Of a stretch of DNA of 33,910 bases, positions 1 through 8,408 are shown piece after piece (within the stretch, counting starts at the first letter, position 1; every line of letters begins with the position of its first letter). The stretch lies in assembly GCA_910588935.1 (NCBI GenBank), contig CAJUSM010000029.1, forward strand, positions 1 through 33,910, written 5' to 3'. Position numbers and translations under genes: made by a program. The notes under the pieces are model-generated. The model made no database searches and was not told the DNA's origin. It saw nothing but the letters and a program-made list of their open reading frames with translations. Source of the stretch: an uncultured Oscillospiraceae bacterium (GTDB taxonomy: Bacteria; Bacillota; Clostridia; Oscillospirales; Acutalibacteraceae).

Positions 1-874
1 CTGTAGCAAAGCGCAGGGCGGCATTAAACCCCATCTCCCCCGCCTTTTTCTCTAAGGCCTGGGCCCCCAGGTCATTGGCCAGCTTGGCAAAGTACAGGTT
101 GCAGGAGTTCCCCAAGGCGGCATACATATCCTGGCTGCCATGAACGCCCATGCAGGTAATATCGCTGCCCCCAATTTCCTCCGAGCCCCAGCACTCATAC
201 CGCTGTTCGCTCCAGGAATCCGGCCATTTTTCCATGGCGGCCGCGGCGGTGACCAGCTTAAATATACTGCCGGGCGTAAAGGCGCTGGAAAGGGTGTTGT
301 CCAAATACGCCCCCCGATAGTCCGGGTTCTCCTCTATATCCTCCGGCACATTCATGGGGTCAAAGGTAGGGGCGCTTACCTTGCAGAGGATGTCGCCGGT
401 TTTATAGTTGTAAAAAATTGCCCCCCCATTGTGGCCGTTTAAGGCTTGATAGGCCGCCGCGCAGGCCTCTTGGTCCACGCTGAGCCGCACCTTGCTGCCC
501 AGCCGGTTAAAAAAGGTATCGTTTAGCCCGGTAATCAGGTTATACCCAGTCAGCTTGGTACGCATGGTATACTGCACGCTGGTGCTAATGTACCCGGCAG
601 AATCCCCCACCGTATGGAGCAGGGCCCGGCGGACGGTTTCGTCCTGGCTGTAGGTTCTGCCCCCCTCCTGGGTGACGGCCAGCACATTGCCCTCCCGGTC
701 GGTAATTTCCCCCAGGGCAACAGTGGCGTCGTCGGCGTAGATATGGCCGTTATAGGGCTGCATAGCCCACTGGCTGCCATAAAAAAGCAGCTGAAAGGCC
801 AGCCAGCCCATGCCGCCCAAAAAGGCAAAAAGCAGAATATAAAGGGCAATAGAGCGCAGCCCAACGGTTTTCAT
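1..874 (-). CDS. Class B penicillin-binding protein (FtsI/PbpA-like transpeptidase), C-terminus cut by window edge
   Basis: Peptidoglycan transpeptidase, anchored by one N-terminal membrane segment (about residues 5-30) with the catalytic domain outside. The visible part contains the active-site SxxK tetrad (SIFK, within TPGSIFK) and an SxN motif (SCN, in GNSCNLYF). The third motif (KTG) would lie beyond base 1. The dimerisation part preceding SxxK is short, as in the PbpA/PBP2-type proteins of Actinobacteria and Clostridia. It starts 65 bases after the stop of the FHA-FtsW gene on the same strand. This is the usual SEDS glycosyltransferase plus class B PBP pairing, so the two probably work as one septal or elongation peptidoglycan synthase. 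The ATG at 874 is chosen because the membrane segment begins directly after it. What is seen is the motifs; the exact paralogue (division, elongation or sporulation) cannot be decided. Confidence 0.9.
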   Translation of the reverse strand, partial: MKTVGLRSIALYILLFAFLGGMGWLAFQLLFYGSQWAMQPYNGHIYADDATVALGEITDREGNVLAVTQEGGRTYSQDETVRRALLHTVGDSAGYISTSVQYTMRTKLTGYNLITGLNDTFFNRLGSKVRLSVDQEACAAAYQALNGHNGGAIFYNYKTGDILCKVSAPTFDPMNVPEDIEENPDYRGAYLDNTLSSAFTPGSIFKLVTAAAAMEKWPDSWSEQRYECWGSEEIGGSDITCMGVHGSQDMYAALGNSCNLYFAKLANDLGAQALEKKAGEMGFNAALRFAT

Positions 875-939
875 AGGAAATCACCATCCCAATCCGAAAT
901 ATTGATGTTTGGGGCCAGCACTGCAAAGCTCCAAACTTT

Positions 940-2904
940 TTACGAATAGATATCCTCCATATCCTCCGGCTTGGGCGGCGGGGCTTTGCCCTTTGGCGGC
1001 GCGGCATGGCGGCCTTGGCCGCTCCCGTAGCGCTTGCCCTCCGCTTGCTTGCCAGAACCCCCAGAGCGGCCGCCCCAACTGTCCAATTTGCTCTGCCCGC
1101 GGGCATTCCCCTGCCGGCTGCCGGTGTTGCTGTACCGGCTGCCGGTGTCGCTGTACCGGCTGGTGTCACTGTACCCACTGCCGGCGCCGCTATTGCTGTA
1201 CCGGCTGTCTGTATTGTGCCGCCCTGCCCGCCGGGCCGCGTAGGTCCGCTCATCAGAGGCCTTTAAAAAGGCCATTAGCCCCCACACCGAGGCAATGCTT
1301 GAGCCGCCGGCGCTGATAAAGGGCAGGGTTACCCCGGTTAGGGGGAGAATATCCGTAACCCCAAACACGTTTAGGCAGGTTTGGAACAGCAGCATACCCG
1401 CCACCGCGCAGGCCCCAATAGAGAAAAAGGTAGACCGGCTGCGGGTAACATCGCTGCGGGCATACAGGGTAAACATGGCAATGGCGATCACCACAATAAA
1501 GCCAAGCAGCACTCCCTGCTCCTCGCAGAGCATGCCAAAAGCCAGGTCGCTGTCCGCGGCAAAAATATACTTTAGGTACCCCTTGCCCAAGCCTACCCCA
1601 AACAGCCCGCCGCTGGCCATATAGGTAAGCACCCTGGTTTGCTGAATGCCAGAATCATAGGGGTCTTCCCACACATGGCCCCAGGCGCTGAACCGGTCTG
1701 CCACATAGGGCATAAAGGTAAGAATCAGGAAAACCCCCAGCCCCGCAGCCGCCAAAATCAGGATAATGGTACGCACGCTGCCCGAGCGCATAAAGGCTAT
1801 AATCAAGAAGGTAGCAAAAAAGATCAGCGCTGTGCCCAGGTCCCGCATCAGGAACAAAAACCCAATGCAGGCCCCGGTAAACACCAGAAACTCGGTGATA
1901 TTTTTCTTGGTCTGCAGCCTGTCCAGGGTAGAGGTGCCCACAAACACAAAGGCAATTTTAATAAACTCCGAGGGCTGCAGGCTCACCGGCCCAATATGAA
2001 TCCAGTTTCGGGAGCCAAACTGGGTGGTGCCCAGCAGCAGGTTTACCACAAACAGGCACAGGGCCCCCAGGCCAATGGGCAGGCGGTACTTGGCCACCCG
2101 GTCCATGTCGTTCATAAACCAAAGAAGAAAGCAAAAGAGCAAAATGCCCAGCAGCATAGCCGCCAGCTGGGTTTTTATCCCTTCCAGGTCATAGGCAGCC
2201 AGCAGGTTAATTCCAATGCCAGAAAGCAAATAGGCCACGGTTTCCACCTCAAAGCTTACCCGGTGCCCCACGGCCATGGAAAAAATATACAGCCCCCAGC
2301 CCATTGCCAGCACCGCCGCCTCCGGCAGCAGGGCCTGGGGGGCAAACTTTCCTCCCGCCAGGCTTACCTGCAGGGCCATAAGCAAATGGACCAGGCTGGC
2401 CACAAGCATTAGCCGAAAAGGTGGGGCAGCGTCCCGCAGCAGGGCTACAAAGCCCCGCCGTTTCCGCTGGGGGGGCTGCTTGGCGTTGCGAAGGGTAAGG
2501 CTTACATTGCCCAGGGTCATGGTATCGCCAATATTCACCAGCCTTCTGCCGTCAATTTTCCTGCCGTTTACCAGCACGCCGCCTTTCGAGCCAGTATCGC
2601 ACACAAACCAGCCCTCGTCCCGGCGCATAAACACCGCGTGGTCCCGAGAAACCGCCGTATCCGGCAGGCAGATATCGCAGCTTTTGCTCCTGCCTATAGA
2701 GTTCTCCCAGTACAGCACCGGAAACTCAACGCCAGAGCGCTCGTCAATCAGCATAACCACTGGGTCCCGGAGCCGCTGCCCCCGCTTAAAGGAGGTGTAG
2801 CCCCGCCAGACCACATACATCGTCAGCAGCGGCGCCAGCATCCGCGCCCCAAAAAGCACCGCCGGCCCTGCCTCAGATTCCAGAAAATTCAAGATACCAT
2901 CCAA
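940..2904 (-). CDS. ftsW: FHA domain fused to FtsW/RodA/SpoVE (SEDS) peptidoglycan polymerase
   Basis: Predicted polytopic membrane peptidoglycan glycosyltransferase of the SEDS family. Residues 15-35 form one membrane segment, and residues 48-138 form an FHA phosphothreonine-binding domain (GRSKSCDI, SRDHA, NG motifs). About ten hydrophobic helices follow between 160 and 550, with SEDS-type stretches such as GIGINLLA, LQPSEF and FISAGGSS. The last about 90 residues are a low-complexity Ser/Gly/Arg/Asn tail built on short SRYSNTG/SRYSDTG units. An FHA module suggests control by Ser/Thr phosphorylation (a PASTA kinase would be the known type of partner; none is in the window). The start is TTG at 2904, supported by a GGTGAT ribosome-binding match six bases upstream. 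The gene follows the beta-helix gene closely and precedes the PBP. The family is certain; the ftsW rather than rodA/spoVE assignment is tentative. Confidence 0.9.
   Translation of the reverse strand: MDGILNFLESEAGPAVLFGARMLAPLLTMYVVWRGYTSFKRGQRLRDPVVMLIDERSGVEFPVLYWENSIGRSKSCDICLPDTAVSRDHAVFMRRDEGWFVCDTGSKGGVLVNGRKIDGRRLVNIGDTMTLGNVSLTLRNAKQPPQRKRRGFVALLRDAAPPFRLMLVASLVHLLMALQVSLAGGKFAPQALLPEAAVLAMGWGLYIFSMAVGHRVSFEVETVAYLLSGIGINLLAAYDLEGIKTQLAAMLLGILLFCFLLWFMNDMDRVAKYRLPIGLGALCLFVVNLLLGTTQFGSRNWIHIGPVSLQPSEFIKIAFVFVGTSTLDRLQTKKNITEFLVFTGACIGFLFLMRDLGTALIFFATFLIIAFMRSGSVRTIILILAAAGLGVFLILTFMPYVADRFSAWGHVWEDPYDSGIQQTRVLTYMASGGLFGVGLGKGYLKYIFAADSDLAFGMLCEEQGVLLGFIVVIAIAMFTLYARSDVTRSRSTFFSIGACAVAGMLLFQTCLNVFGVTDILPLTGVTLPFISAGGSSIASVWGLMAFLKASDERTYAARRAGRHNTDSRYSNSGAGSGYSDTSRYSDTGSRYSNTGSRQGNARGQSKLDSWGGRSGGSGKQAEGKRYGSGQGRHAAPPKGKAPPPKPEDMEDIYS
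1105..1215 (-). repeat. Imperfect tandem repeat coding the low-complexity tail of the SEDS protein
   Basis: On the plus strand a roughly 21-30 base unit around CTGTACCGGCTGCCGGTG recurs four to five times. On the coding strand this gives repeated Ser-Arg-Tyr-Ser-(Asn/Asp)-Thr-Gly units. Copy number could vary by slippage without breaking the frame where unit length is a multiple of three. Confidence 0.7.
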
Positions 2905-2931
2905 AATGCCATCACCATTCCCTATTGCCGG

Positions 2932-3600
2932 TTACCGTATTTCCACAATCTCTCCGGCCCGCTTGTAAATTGCCCCGGCAGGCACGGTTCCCCGCACCAT
3001 AGAAAGGGGGTACACCCGGCTGCCCCTGCCAATTACCGTGCCAGGATTCAGCACCGCGTTGCAGCCGATTTCCGCAAAATCCCCCAGCATGGCCCCAAAC
3101 TTTTTCAGGCCGGTTTCCACCCGTTCTTCTCCGGCGGCCACAGCAACCAGGGTTTTGTCCTGCTTTACGTTGGAGGTTACAGCCCCCGCGCCCATATGGG
3201 CCTTATAGCCCAGCACGGAATCCCCCACATAATTGTAGTGGGGCACCTGAACGCCGTCAAAAAGGATCACATTTTTCAGCTCCGTAGAGTTCCCCACCAC
3301 GCAGCCCGCCCCAATTAAGGCGCTGCCCCGAATAAAAGCCCCGGGCCGCACCTGGGTATGGGGGCCAATCACACAGGGGCCGGCGATATAGTGATTGGGA
3401 AAAATTTCCGCGGATTTGTGGATCCACACATTCTCCTGGGGCCTGTCATACTCCTCCTCTGGCAGGCTTGGGCCCAGCTCCACAATAAAGCGGCTAATCT
3501 CTTTTAAAGCCTCCCAGGGAAACCGGCAGGCCTCCAGCAGGGGGCGGGCAGCGGTATGCTGCAGATCAAAAAGCGCGGTGGCGCGCAAGGTTTCTACCAT
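2932..3600 (-). CDS. Left-handed beta-helix (hexapeptide) protein, GlmU C-domain-like
   Basis: About 222 residues, with repeated hexapeptide turns from residue 55 onward (for example IGPHTQ, VRPGAF, IGAGCV, VGDSV, IGRGSR). This is the left-handed parallel beta-helix of sugar-phosphate acyltransferases and of the GlmU acetyltransferase domain. The N-terminal 55 residues are helical and there is no nucleotidyltransferase domain, so this is not full-length GlmU. Such stand-alone proteins are often labelled UDP-N-acetylglucosamine pyrophosphorylase-related, but the substrate cannot be read from sequence. The ATG at 3600 is preferred over an upstream TTG at 3606, because GAAGG lies nine bases before the ATG but only three before the TTG. 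It lies 27 bases upstream of the SEDS gene on the same strand, so it is probably co-transcribed with the cell-wall genes. Confidence 0.75.
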   Translation of the reverse strand: MVETLRATALFDLQHTAARPLLEACRFPWEALKEISRFIVELGPSLPEEEYDRPQENVWIHKSAEIFPNHYIAGPCVIGPHTQVRPGAFIRGSALIGAGCVVGNSTELKNVILFDGVQVPHYNYVGDSVLGYKAHMGAGAVTSNVKQDKTLVAVAAGEERVETGLKKFGAMLGDFAEIGCNAVLNPGTVIGRGSRVYPLSMVRGTVPAGAIYKRAGEIVEIR

Positions 3601-3665
3601 AAGCAATTACCTTCTTTCCATATGATAAAACGAAATAAAAAGCCAAATCCTGGCCCGCTGGCTTA

Positions 3666-3825
3666 GGGCTTGTTTAAAAATAGAGAAAATGGCGGATTTT
3701 TGACCAGAAGTGGCCAGATTCAAAGGAAAACGCAAGTAACACTTGCGTATTACGAGGATTTTTCAGCGTGGAAGATGGCTGCTTCTAGACAATACGGCAG
3801 CGTTTTCGATTTTTCAAACAAGCCC
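3666..3825 (-). mobile_element. MITE-like element, copy 1 (TA-flanked inverted repeats)
   Basis: A 160-base non-coding element with terminal inverted repeats of the form GGGCTTGTTTgAAAA, flanked on both sides by TA (3664-3665 and 3826-3827). A central perfect hairpin CGCAAGT-AAC-ACTTGCG lies at 3731-3747. Read on the minus strand it aligns along most of its length with the copy at 21457-21639. TA duplication is the hallmark of Tc1/mariner/IS630-type transposition, so this is inferred to be a non-autonomous derivative. It sits just past the hairpin that follows the lipoprotein gene. Confidence 0.8.
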
Positions 3826-3828
3826 TAG

Positions 3829-3848
3829 GGGGCGGTTATCGCCGCCCC
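3829..3848 (-). terminator. GC-rich hairpin after the lipoprotein gene
   Basis: GGGGCGG-ttatcg-CCGCCCC forms a stable hairpin 47 bases downstream of the lipoprotein stop. It lacks its own T-tract because the MITE-like element begins a few bases further along. A weaker ACCCC/GGGGT hairpin lies between it and the gene. Terminator function is an inference. Confidence 0.4.
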
Positions 3849-3894
3849 AGTTTCCGAGGCCTTCGCAATGGGTTGACCCCTTTTGCTTTTGGGG

Positions 3895-4689
3895 TTACTC
3901 TCCGGTTCCTGTCAGCAGTAGCACGGTGTTGTCAATTGTCTCAATCTGATTCATATCCAGCTGCAGCTCTCCCTCTGGGGTTTGGCGGATCTCCAAGGCA
4001 ATGGTAATGTTCTGGCTCTGATAAGTCAGGTTGCCCAGCTGCCCCCGGCAGAACTCCAGCACCTTGTCCACATACAGCACCTTTGGGTCCGCCTCCGGCG
4101 CCGCCGGCTCTGGCGTTGGAGAGGGGGTGGGGCTGGGCGCTTCCCAGCCTTCGTCCCCATAGCCATACCCTTCCCCATTCTCGCCGCTCTCCTCCCCGCT
4201 CTCTGCCGGAACCGGCGTGGGCGAGGGCATGGCCTCCTGCTGGGCCTGGGTGCGCAGCACGTCCAGCTGGCTGCTGAGCCCTGCAAAATTGGTAATTGGG
4301 GTAACCTCTACCTCAATATAGTAGCCGTTTTCCGTTTTCTGCTCTTCTTTCACCGTGTACTTGGCCTGGGCCATGGCCTGGCCCATAATATCCTTTAGCT
4401 GGGCCAGCTGGGCCTCTGTGGGAGAAATGCCGTAGGTGTTGCAAAAATTGATGGCCGCGTTCTCCACTGTAGAGCTATTGTTGGCCTGGGCGTTCTCCTC
4501 GCTGGCACGGGTAATGGCCACAAAGCTGTTGTGGTTGTTGTGGTAGCTGCTGTCTAGCAGGGCCTGGATATACCCGGATACATCGTAATCTACAAACCCT
4601 CCGGCCAGGGGCAGGTTCTCGCAGCCCGCCAGGGGCAAAGCCAAGGCCAGGCCCAGCAAAGCGGCGGCCAGTCTCTTTTTCAGTTTCAT
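3895..4689 (-). CDS. Secreted lipoprotein, DUF5105-like, with Pro/Ser/Thr linker
   Basis: 264 residues. Residues 1-23 are a lipoprotein signal peptide ending in the lipobox LAGC (Cys23), so the protein should be anchored on the outer face of the membrane. The first module (about 30-150) resembles the DUF5105 type found in Clostridial lipoproteins, with a helical YIQALLDSSY stretch and an EVEVTPI strand. An acidic PSPTP-rich, Gly/Glu-rich linker follows (about 160-210), and then a short C-terminal module with alternating strands. The ATG at 4689 is chosen because AGGAAG lies just upstream; an alternative start at 4707 would place a charged extension before the signal peptide. The gene begins 15 bases after the secA stop and is probably co-transcribed with it. 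Function is unknown; a surface or cell-envelope role is inferred from location only. Confidence 0.75.
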   Translation of the reverse strand: MKLKKRLAAALLGLALALPLAGCENLPLAGGFVDYDVSGYIQALLDSSYHNNHNSFVAITRASEENAQANNSSTVENAAINFCNTYGISPTEAQLAQLKDIMGQAMAQAKYTVKEEQKTENGYYIEVEVTPITNFAGLSSQLDVLRTQAQQEAMPSPTPVPAESGEESGENGEGYGYGDEGWEAPSPTPSPTPEPAAPEADPKVLYVDKVLEFCRGQLGNLTYQSQNITIALEIRQTPEGELQLDMNQIETIDNTVLLLTGTGE

Positions 4690-4703
4690 AATTTCTTCCT
4701 TTC

Positions 4704-7457
4704 TCACTCATCCCGGCCGCAGCATTTCTTATACTTCTTCCCGCTGCCGCAGGGGCAGGGATCGTTCCTGCCTGGCTTTTTCTGCTTTTTCACCACTGGC
4801 TGTTTTTTCACTGTGCCATCTCCCGCGGCGCTGGCCCCGGTCTCCTTAGCTACCTGCTCCCGCTGGGGCGCCTCCTTTGCGCGCAGGCGCACGGTAAGCA
4901 TGGCCTTGGCCGTGTTCTCCCGAATAGAGGCAATCATGCTGTCGAACATGTCAAAGCCCTCCAGCCGGTACTCCACTACCGGATCCTGCTGGGCGTAGGC
5001 CCGCAGGCGGATGCCGTCCTGGAGCTGCTCCATGGCGTCGATATGGTCCATCCACTCCTCGTCCACGGCCCGCAGCAGGATAACCCGCTCTACCTCCCGC
5101 ATTACCTGGGGGGTAAACTCCTCCTCCCGCTTTTGGTACAGGGCCTGGGCCTTTTTCCAAATTTCCTCTTTGGCAAACTCCGGGGCCAGGTCCTCTAGCT
5201 CCTGGGGGGTAAAGTTCAGGTCCTCTTCCCCAATCAGCCAACCCATGTAGTGCTCCCGCAGGCCGGCCAAATCCCAGTCGTCGCGGGGCAGGTTCTCCGG
5301 CAAAAAGGTTTTTACATTGGTCTCTATGGCCTCCTCAATCATCCGCAGCACGGCGGGCCTCATATCCTCCCCGTTCAGCACCTGATCTCGCTGGCCGTAG
5401 ATAATCTGCCGCTGGCTGTTCATCACCTCGTCGTACTGAAGCACATTTTTCCGAATGCCAAAGTTCCGGCTCTCCACCTTGCGCTGGGCCCCTTCAATAG
5501 AGTTAGAGACCATGCCCGCCTCAATGGGCATGTCGTCCTCAATGCGCAGCTTATCCATCATACCGGAAAGCCGCTCGCCCCCAAAGAGTCGCATCAGGTC
5601 GTCTTCCAGAGAGATATAGAACCGGCTTTTGCCTGGGTCCCCCTGCCGGCCGGAACGGCCCCGAAGCTGGTTGTCAATCCGCCGGGACTCATGGCGCTCG
5701 GTGCCAATGATATACAGGCCGCCCAGGCGCTTTACCTCTTCTGCCTCAGGGGCAATTTCCTCCTGATACTTCTGGTTCAGCCGGGCAAACTCCTCCCGGG
5801 CCGCTAAAATCTCCGGGTCCTGGGTGTGGCTGAAAGCGGTGGCCTCTACCAGCTGCTCCTCGGTAAAGCCCTTTTTCCGCATTTCCGCCTTAGCCGCAAA
5901 TTCGGCGTTGCCTCCCAGCAGGATATCCGTGCCACGGCCCGCCATGTTGGTGGCAATGGTTACAGCCCCTTTGCGGCCGGCCTGGGCCACAATTTGGGCC
6001 TCTTTCTCGTGGAACTTGGCGTTCAGCACCTCGTGCTTTACCCCCCGAAGCTTTAAAAGCTTGCTGAGCATTTCCGATTTTTCAATGGTAATGGTGCCCA
6101 CCAGCACTGGCTGGCCCTTTTGGTGGTGCTCTACAATATCGTCGATTACCGCGTTAAACTTGGCCTGGGCGGTTTTGTAAACCACATCTGGGCAGTCCTC
6201 CCGTATCATCGGCCGGTTGGTGGGAATCTCCACCACATCCAGCTTGTAGATTTCGGAGAACTCCTCCTGCTCGGTCATGGCGGTGCCTGTCATGCCAGAG
6301 AGCTTTTCGTACAGCCGGAAATAGTTTTGGAAGGTAATGGTAGCCAGGGTTTTGCTCTCTCTTGCCACCTCCACCCCCTCTTTGGCCTCAATAGCCTGGT
6401 GGAGGCCCTCGTTATACCGGCGGCCGTACATCAGCCGGCCGGTGAACTCATCTACAATAATAACCTCCCCGTCCTTCACCACATAGTCCTGGTCCCGGTG
6501 CATAATGCCCCAGGCCCGAATGGCCTGGTTCACATGGTGCTGTATCCGGATGTTGTCAGAATCGGTTAGGTTTTCTATGCCAAAATACTCCTCCGCTTTT
6601 TTCACGCCCCGGCGGGTAAGGGAGCAGGTTTTCAGCTTTTCGTTCACAATATAATCAAAATCGGCGTAAAGCTCGTCATTGTCCTCCTTCTGGTCGGTCT
6701 CCTTTACCCGAATGGGCTTTAGGCCCCGGGCAAAGCTGTTGGCCCGGGAATACAGCTCATCCGCCTTGTCCCCCTGGCCGGAGATGATCAAGGGGGTTCT
6801 GGCCTCATCAATAAGAATGGAGTCCACCTCGTCTACAATGGCGTAGTGGTGGCCCCGCTGCACCTTCCGGTCCTTATAGATCACCATATTGTCCCGCAGG
6901 TAGTCAAAGCCCATCTCATTGTTGGTGCCATAGGTGATATCGCAGGCATAGGCGGCTTTTTTGGCCTGGGGATCCATGCCGTTTAGGGCCAGGCCCACGG
7001 TAAGGCCCATAAAGTTGAACACCCGGGCCATCATCTCCCCTTGGTACTTGGCCAGGTACTCGTTTACGGTAACAATATGGACGCCTTTGCCGGAGAGGGC
7101 GTTCAGGTAGGCGGGCAGGGCAAGGGTAAAGGTTTTGCCCTCGCCGGTTTTCATCTCTGCAATCCGGCCCTGGTGCAGGATAATGCCGCCTTGAACCTGC
7201 ACCGGGAACAGGCGCTTAGAGAGCACCCGGTCCATTGCCTCCCGGCAGGCGGCAAAGGCCTGGGGCAAAATATCCTCTAGAGAGTCGCCGGCGTTCAGCC
7301 GCTCCCGCAGCCGGGGGGTCTCCGCCTTTAAGGCCTCGTCTGTCATTTCTCTGTACTGCGCCTCCAGGTCCAGCACCTGGTTTACCATGGGCTGTATGCG
7401 TTTCAGCTCGCGCTTGCTGTAGTTGCCAAAAAGCTTGGTAAGTATATTGTTTGCCAT
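4704..7457 (-). CDS. secA: Preprotein translocase ATPase SecA
   Basis: 917 residues, full length. SecA drives post-translational export through SecYEG using ATP. Walker A is MKTGEGKT (residues 102-109), Walker B/DEAD-like is VDEVDS (about 208-213), followed by DEARTPLIISG. The preprotein cross-linking region and helical scaffold follow, and a SEC-C zinc-binding tail (CPCGSGKKYKKCC) closes the protein. The ATG at 7457 is preceded by AGAGGG. A promoter with TATAAT lies about 50 bases upstream, divergent from rplJ. The lipoprotein gene follows directly. There is nothing unusual in the catalytic motifs. Confidence 0.98.
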   Translation of the reverse strand: MANNILTKLFGNYSKRELKRIQPMVNQVLDLEAQYREMTDEALKAETPRLRERLNAGDSLEDILPQAFAACREAMDRVLSKRLFPVQVQGGIILHQGRIAEMKTGEGKTFTLALPAYLNALSGKGVHIVTVNEYLAKYQGEMMARVFNFMGLTVGLALNGMDPQAKKAAYACDITYGTNNEMGFDYLRDNMVIYKDRKVQRGHHYAIVDEVDSILIDEARTPLIISGQGDKADELYSRANSFARGLKPIRVKETDQKEDNDELYADFDYIVNEKLKTCSLTRRGVKKAEEYFGIENLTDSDNIRIQHHVNQAIRAWGIMHRDQDYVVKDGEVIIVDEFTGRLMYGRRYNEGLHQAIEAKEGVEVARESKTLATITFQNYFRLYEKLSGMTGTAMTEQEEFSEIYKLDVVEIPTNRPMIREDCPDVVYKTAQAKFNAVIDDIVEHHQKGQPVLVGTITIEKSEMLSKLLKLRGVKHEVLNAKFHEKEAQIVAQAGRKGAVTIATNMAGRGTDILLGGNAEFAAKAEMRKKGFTEEQLVEATAFSHTQDPEILAAREEFARLNQKYQEEIAPEAEEVKRLGGLYIIGTERHESRRIDNQLRGRSGRQGDPGKSRFYISLEDDLMRLFGGERLSGMMDKLRIEDDMPIEAGMVSNSIEGAQRKVESRNFGIRKNVLQYDEVMNSQRQIIYGQRDQVLNGEDMRPAVLRMIEEAIETNVKTFLPENLPRDDWDLAGLREHYMGWLIGEEDLNFTPQELEDLAPEFAKEEIWKKAQALYQKREEEFTPQVMREVERVILLRAVDEEWMDHIDAMEQLQDGIRLRAYAQQDPVVEYRLEGFDMFDSMIASIRENTAKAMLTVRLRAKEAPQREQVAKETGASAAGDGTVKKQPVVKKQKKPGRNDPCPCGSGKKYKKCCGRDE

Positions 7458-7504
7458 GAAGTCAGTCGCCCTCTCATCTCTTGTGTAAATAGTAATACCT
7501 GTTT

Positions 7505-7534
7505 ATTATACCACGCCCACCCGGCTGATTGCAA
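7505..7534 (-). promoter_or_regulatory. secA sigma-A promoter
   Basis: Minus-strand TTGCAA (7529-7534), an 18-base spacer and TATAAT (7505-7510), 48 bases upstream of the secA start. It diverges from the rplJ promoter. Confidence 0.65.
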
Positions 7535-7599
7535 CCTAAGCCACAGTTTATTTACAAAATGAAAAGCCCCTCCCCCGCCCAGGCCAGGCAAAAAAATAG

Positions 7600-7628
7600 T
7601 TGACACCCCCCGGGGCCTGTGCTATAAT
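7600..7628 (+). promoter_or_regulatory. rplJ-rplL sigma-A promoter
   Basis: Perfect TTGACA (7600-7605), a 17-base spacer and TATAAT (7623-7628) with an extended TGC just before the -10. This is the strongest promoter in the window by consensus. The spacer end (GGGCCTGTGC) closely resembles that of the rpmG promoter on the other strand. Confidence 0.9.
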
Positions 7629-7634
7629 GTATAA

Positions 7635-7790
7635 GCTGTCCGAAGACAGCAGGTACGGCCTGTTTGGCCGTTCAATCGGGAGACCGGCCTGCCGAGGAAA
7701 GAATTGCGACGCGTTTTCCAGGGATTTTCCCTGTTTTTTTGTTAGCATCGTTCGCCTTTCCGCGGCCTTTCCCCCGGAAAGGCATTTTCA
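7635..7790 (+). ncRNA. Ribosomal protein L10 leader / attenuator upstream of rplJ
   Basis: The roughly 185-base untranslated leader contains a GCTGTC-CGAA-GACAGC hairpin (7635-7650) and an AGGTACGGCC...GGCCG segment typical of L10(L12)4-binding leaders. A terminator-like CAGGG-atttt-CCCTG stem with seven T residues follows (about 7718-7740). A second stem pairs GCCTTTCC (7754-7761) with GGAAAGGC (7776-7783). By analogy with known L10 leaders, excess L10-L12 complex would bind the kink-turn region and favour termination or block translation. The attenuation role is inferred from placement and structure. Confidence 0.75.
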
Positions 7791-7818
7791 TTTTTCATAC
7801 AGACGGAGGTGAAATCAA

Positions 7819-8355
7819 TTGCCCAGTGAAAAAATTCTAGAGCAAAAGCAGCAGCAGGTGGCCGAGCTTTGCCAGGCCCTTAAAGAGGCAAATGTAGGCG
7901 TGCTGGTAAACTACACCGGTATTACAGTAGAGAAAGACACCAAGCTGCGCAAGCAGCTGCGCGAGGCTGGCTGCGAGTACAAGGTTGTAAAGAACACCTT
8001 GCTTTCCCGCGCCTTTGCCCAGGCCGGCATCGAGGGCCTGGACGAGCACCTAAAGGGCGCCACTGCCATTGCCTACAGCGACAAGGGGTACACAGAGGCC
8101 CCTAAGATTATTGCCGACTATGTAAAGGCCAACCCCAATACCAGCTTTGCAGTAAAAGCAGGCTTTATTGACGGCAGCTCGGTAGACGCCGCCGGAATTA
8201 ACGAACTGGCCCAGCTGCCCCCCAAGGAGGTTCTGGTGGCCCAGGTACTTGGCGGCCTGAACGGCCCCATCCAAGGCTTTGCCAATGTGTGCAGCGGCGT
8301 AATGCGCGGCCTTGTCATCGCCCTAAACGCCATTGCGGAGAAGCAGTCTGCCTAA
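7819..8355 (+). CDS. rplJ: Large ribosomal subunit protein L10
   Basis: 178 residues, the usual length. L10 forms the base of the ribosomal stalk and anchors L7/L12 dimers through its C-terminal helix. The sequence carries the typical N-terminal rRNA-binding region (LVNYTGITVEKDTKLRKQLR, YKVVKNTL) and an Ala-rich C-terminal helix. The start is TTG at 7819, eight bases after GGAGGT; no ATG is available in frame nearby. It is followed after 53 bases by rplL. Expression is likely feedback-controlled through the leader just upstream. Confidence 0.97.
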   Translation: MPSEKILEQKQQQVAELCQALKEANVGVLVNYTGITVEKDTKLRKQLREAGCEYKVVKNTLLSRAFAQAGIEGLDEHLKGATAIAYSDKGYTEAPKIIADYVKANPNTSFAVKAGFIDGSSVDAAGINELAQLPPKEVLVAQVLGGLNGPIQGFANVCSGVMRGLVIALNAIAEKQSA

Positions 8356-8408
8356 CCGCCTAACACCAAGCGCGAACACTATTTTTGAATAAATTGGAGG
8401 ATTCTAAA

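Noticed and set aside
1105..1215. Tandem repeats considered as a CRISPR array
   Set aside because: The repeats are short, imperfect, without unique spacers, and lie in frame inside a coding region.
1006..1316. Several GC-rich open frames opposite the SEDS tail
   Set aside because: They are shadows of the repetitive Ser/Arg-coding DNA with low-complexity Ala/Pro/Cys translations.
1639..2412. 257-codon plus-strand frame opposite the SEDS gene
   Set aside because: The Gln/His/Lys-rich composition is typical of the complement of a hydrophobic membrane-protein gene.
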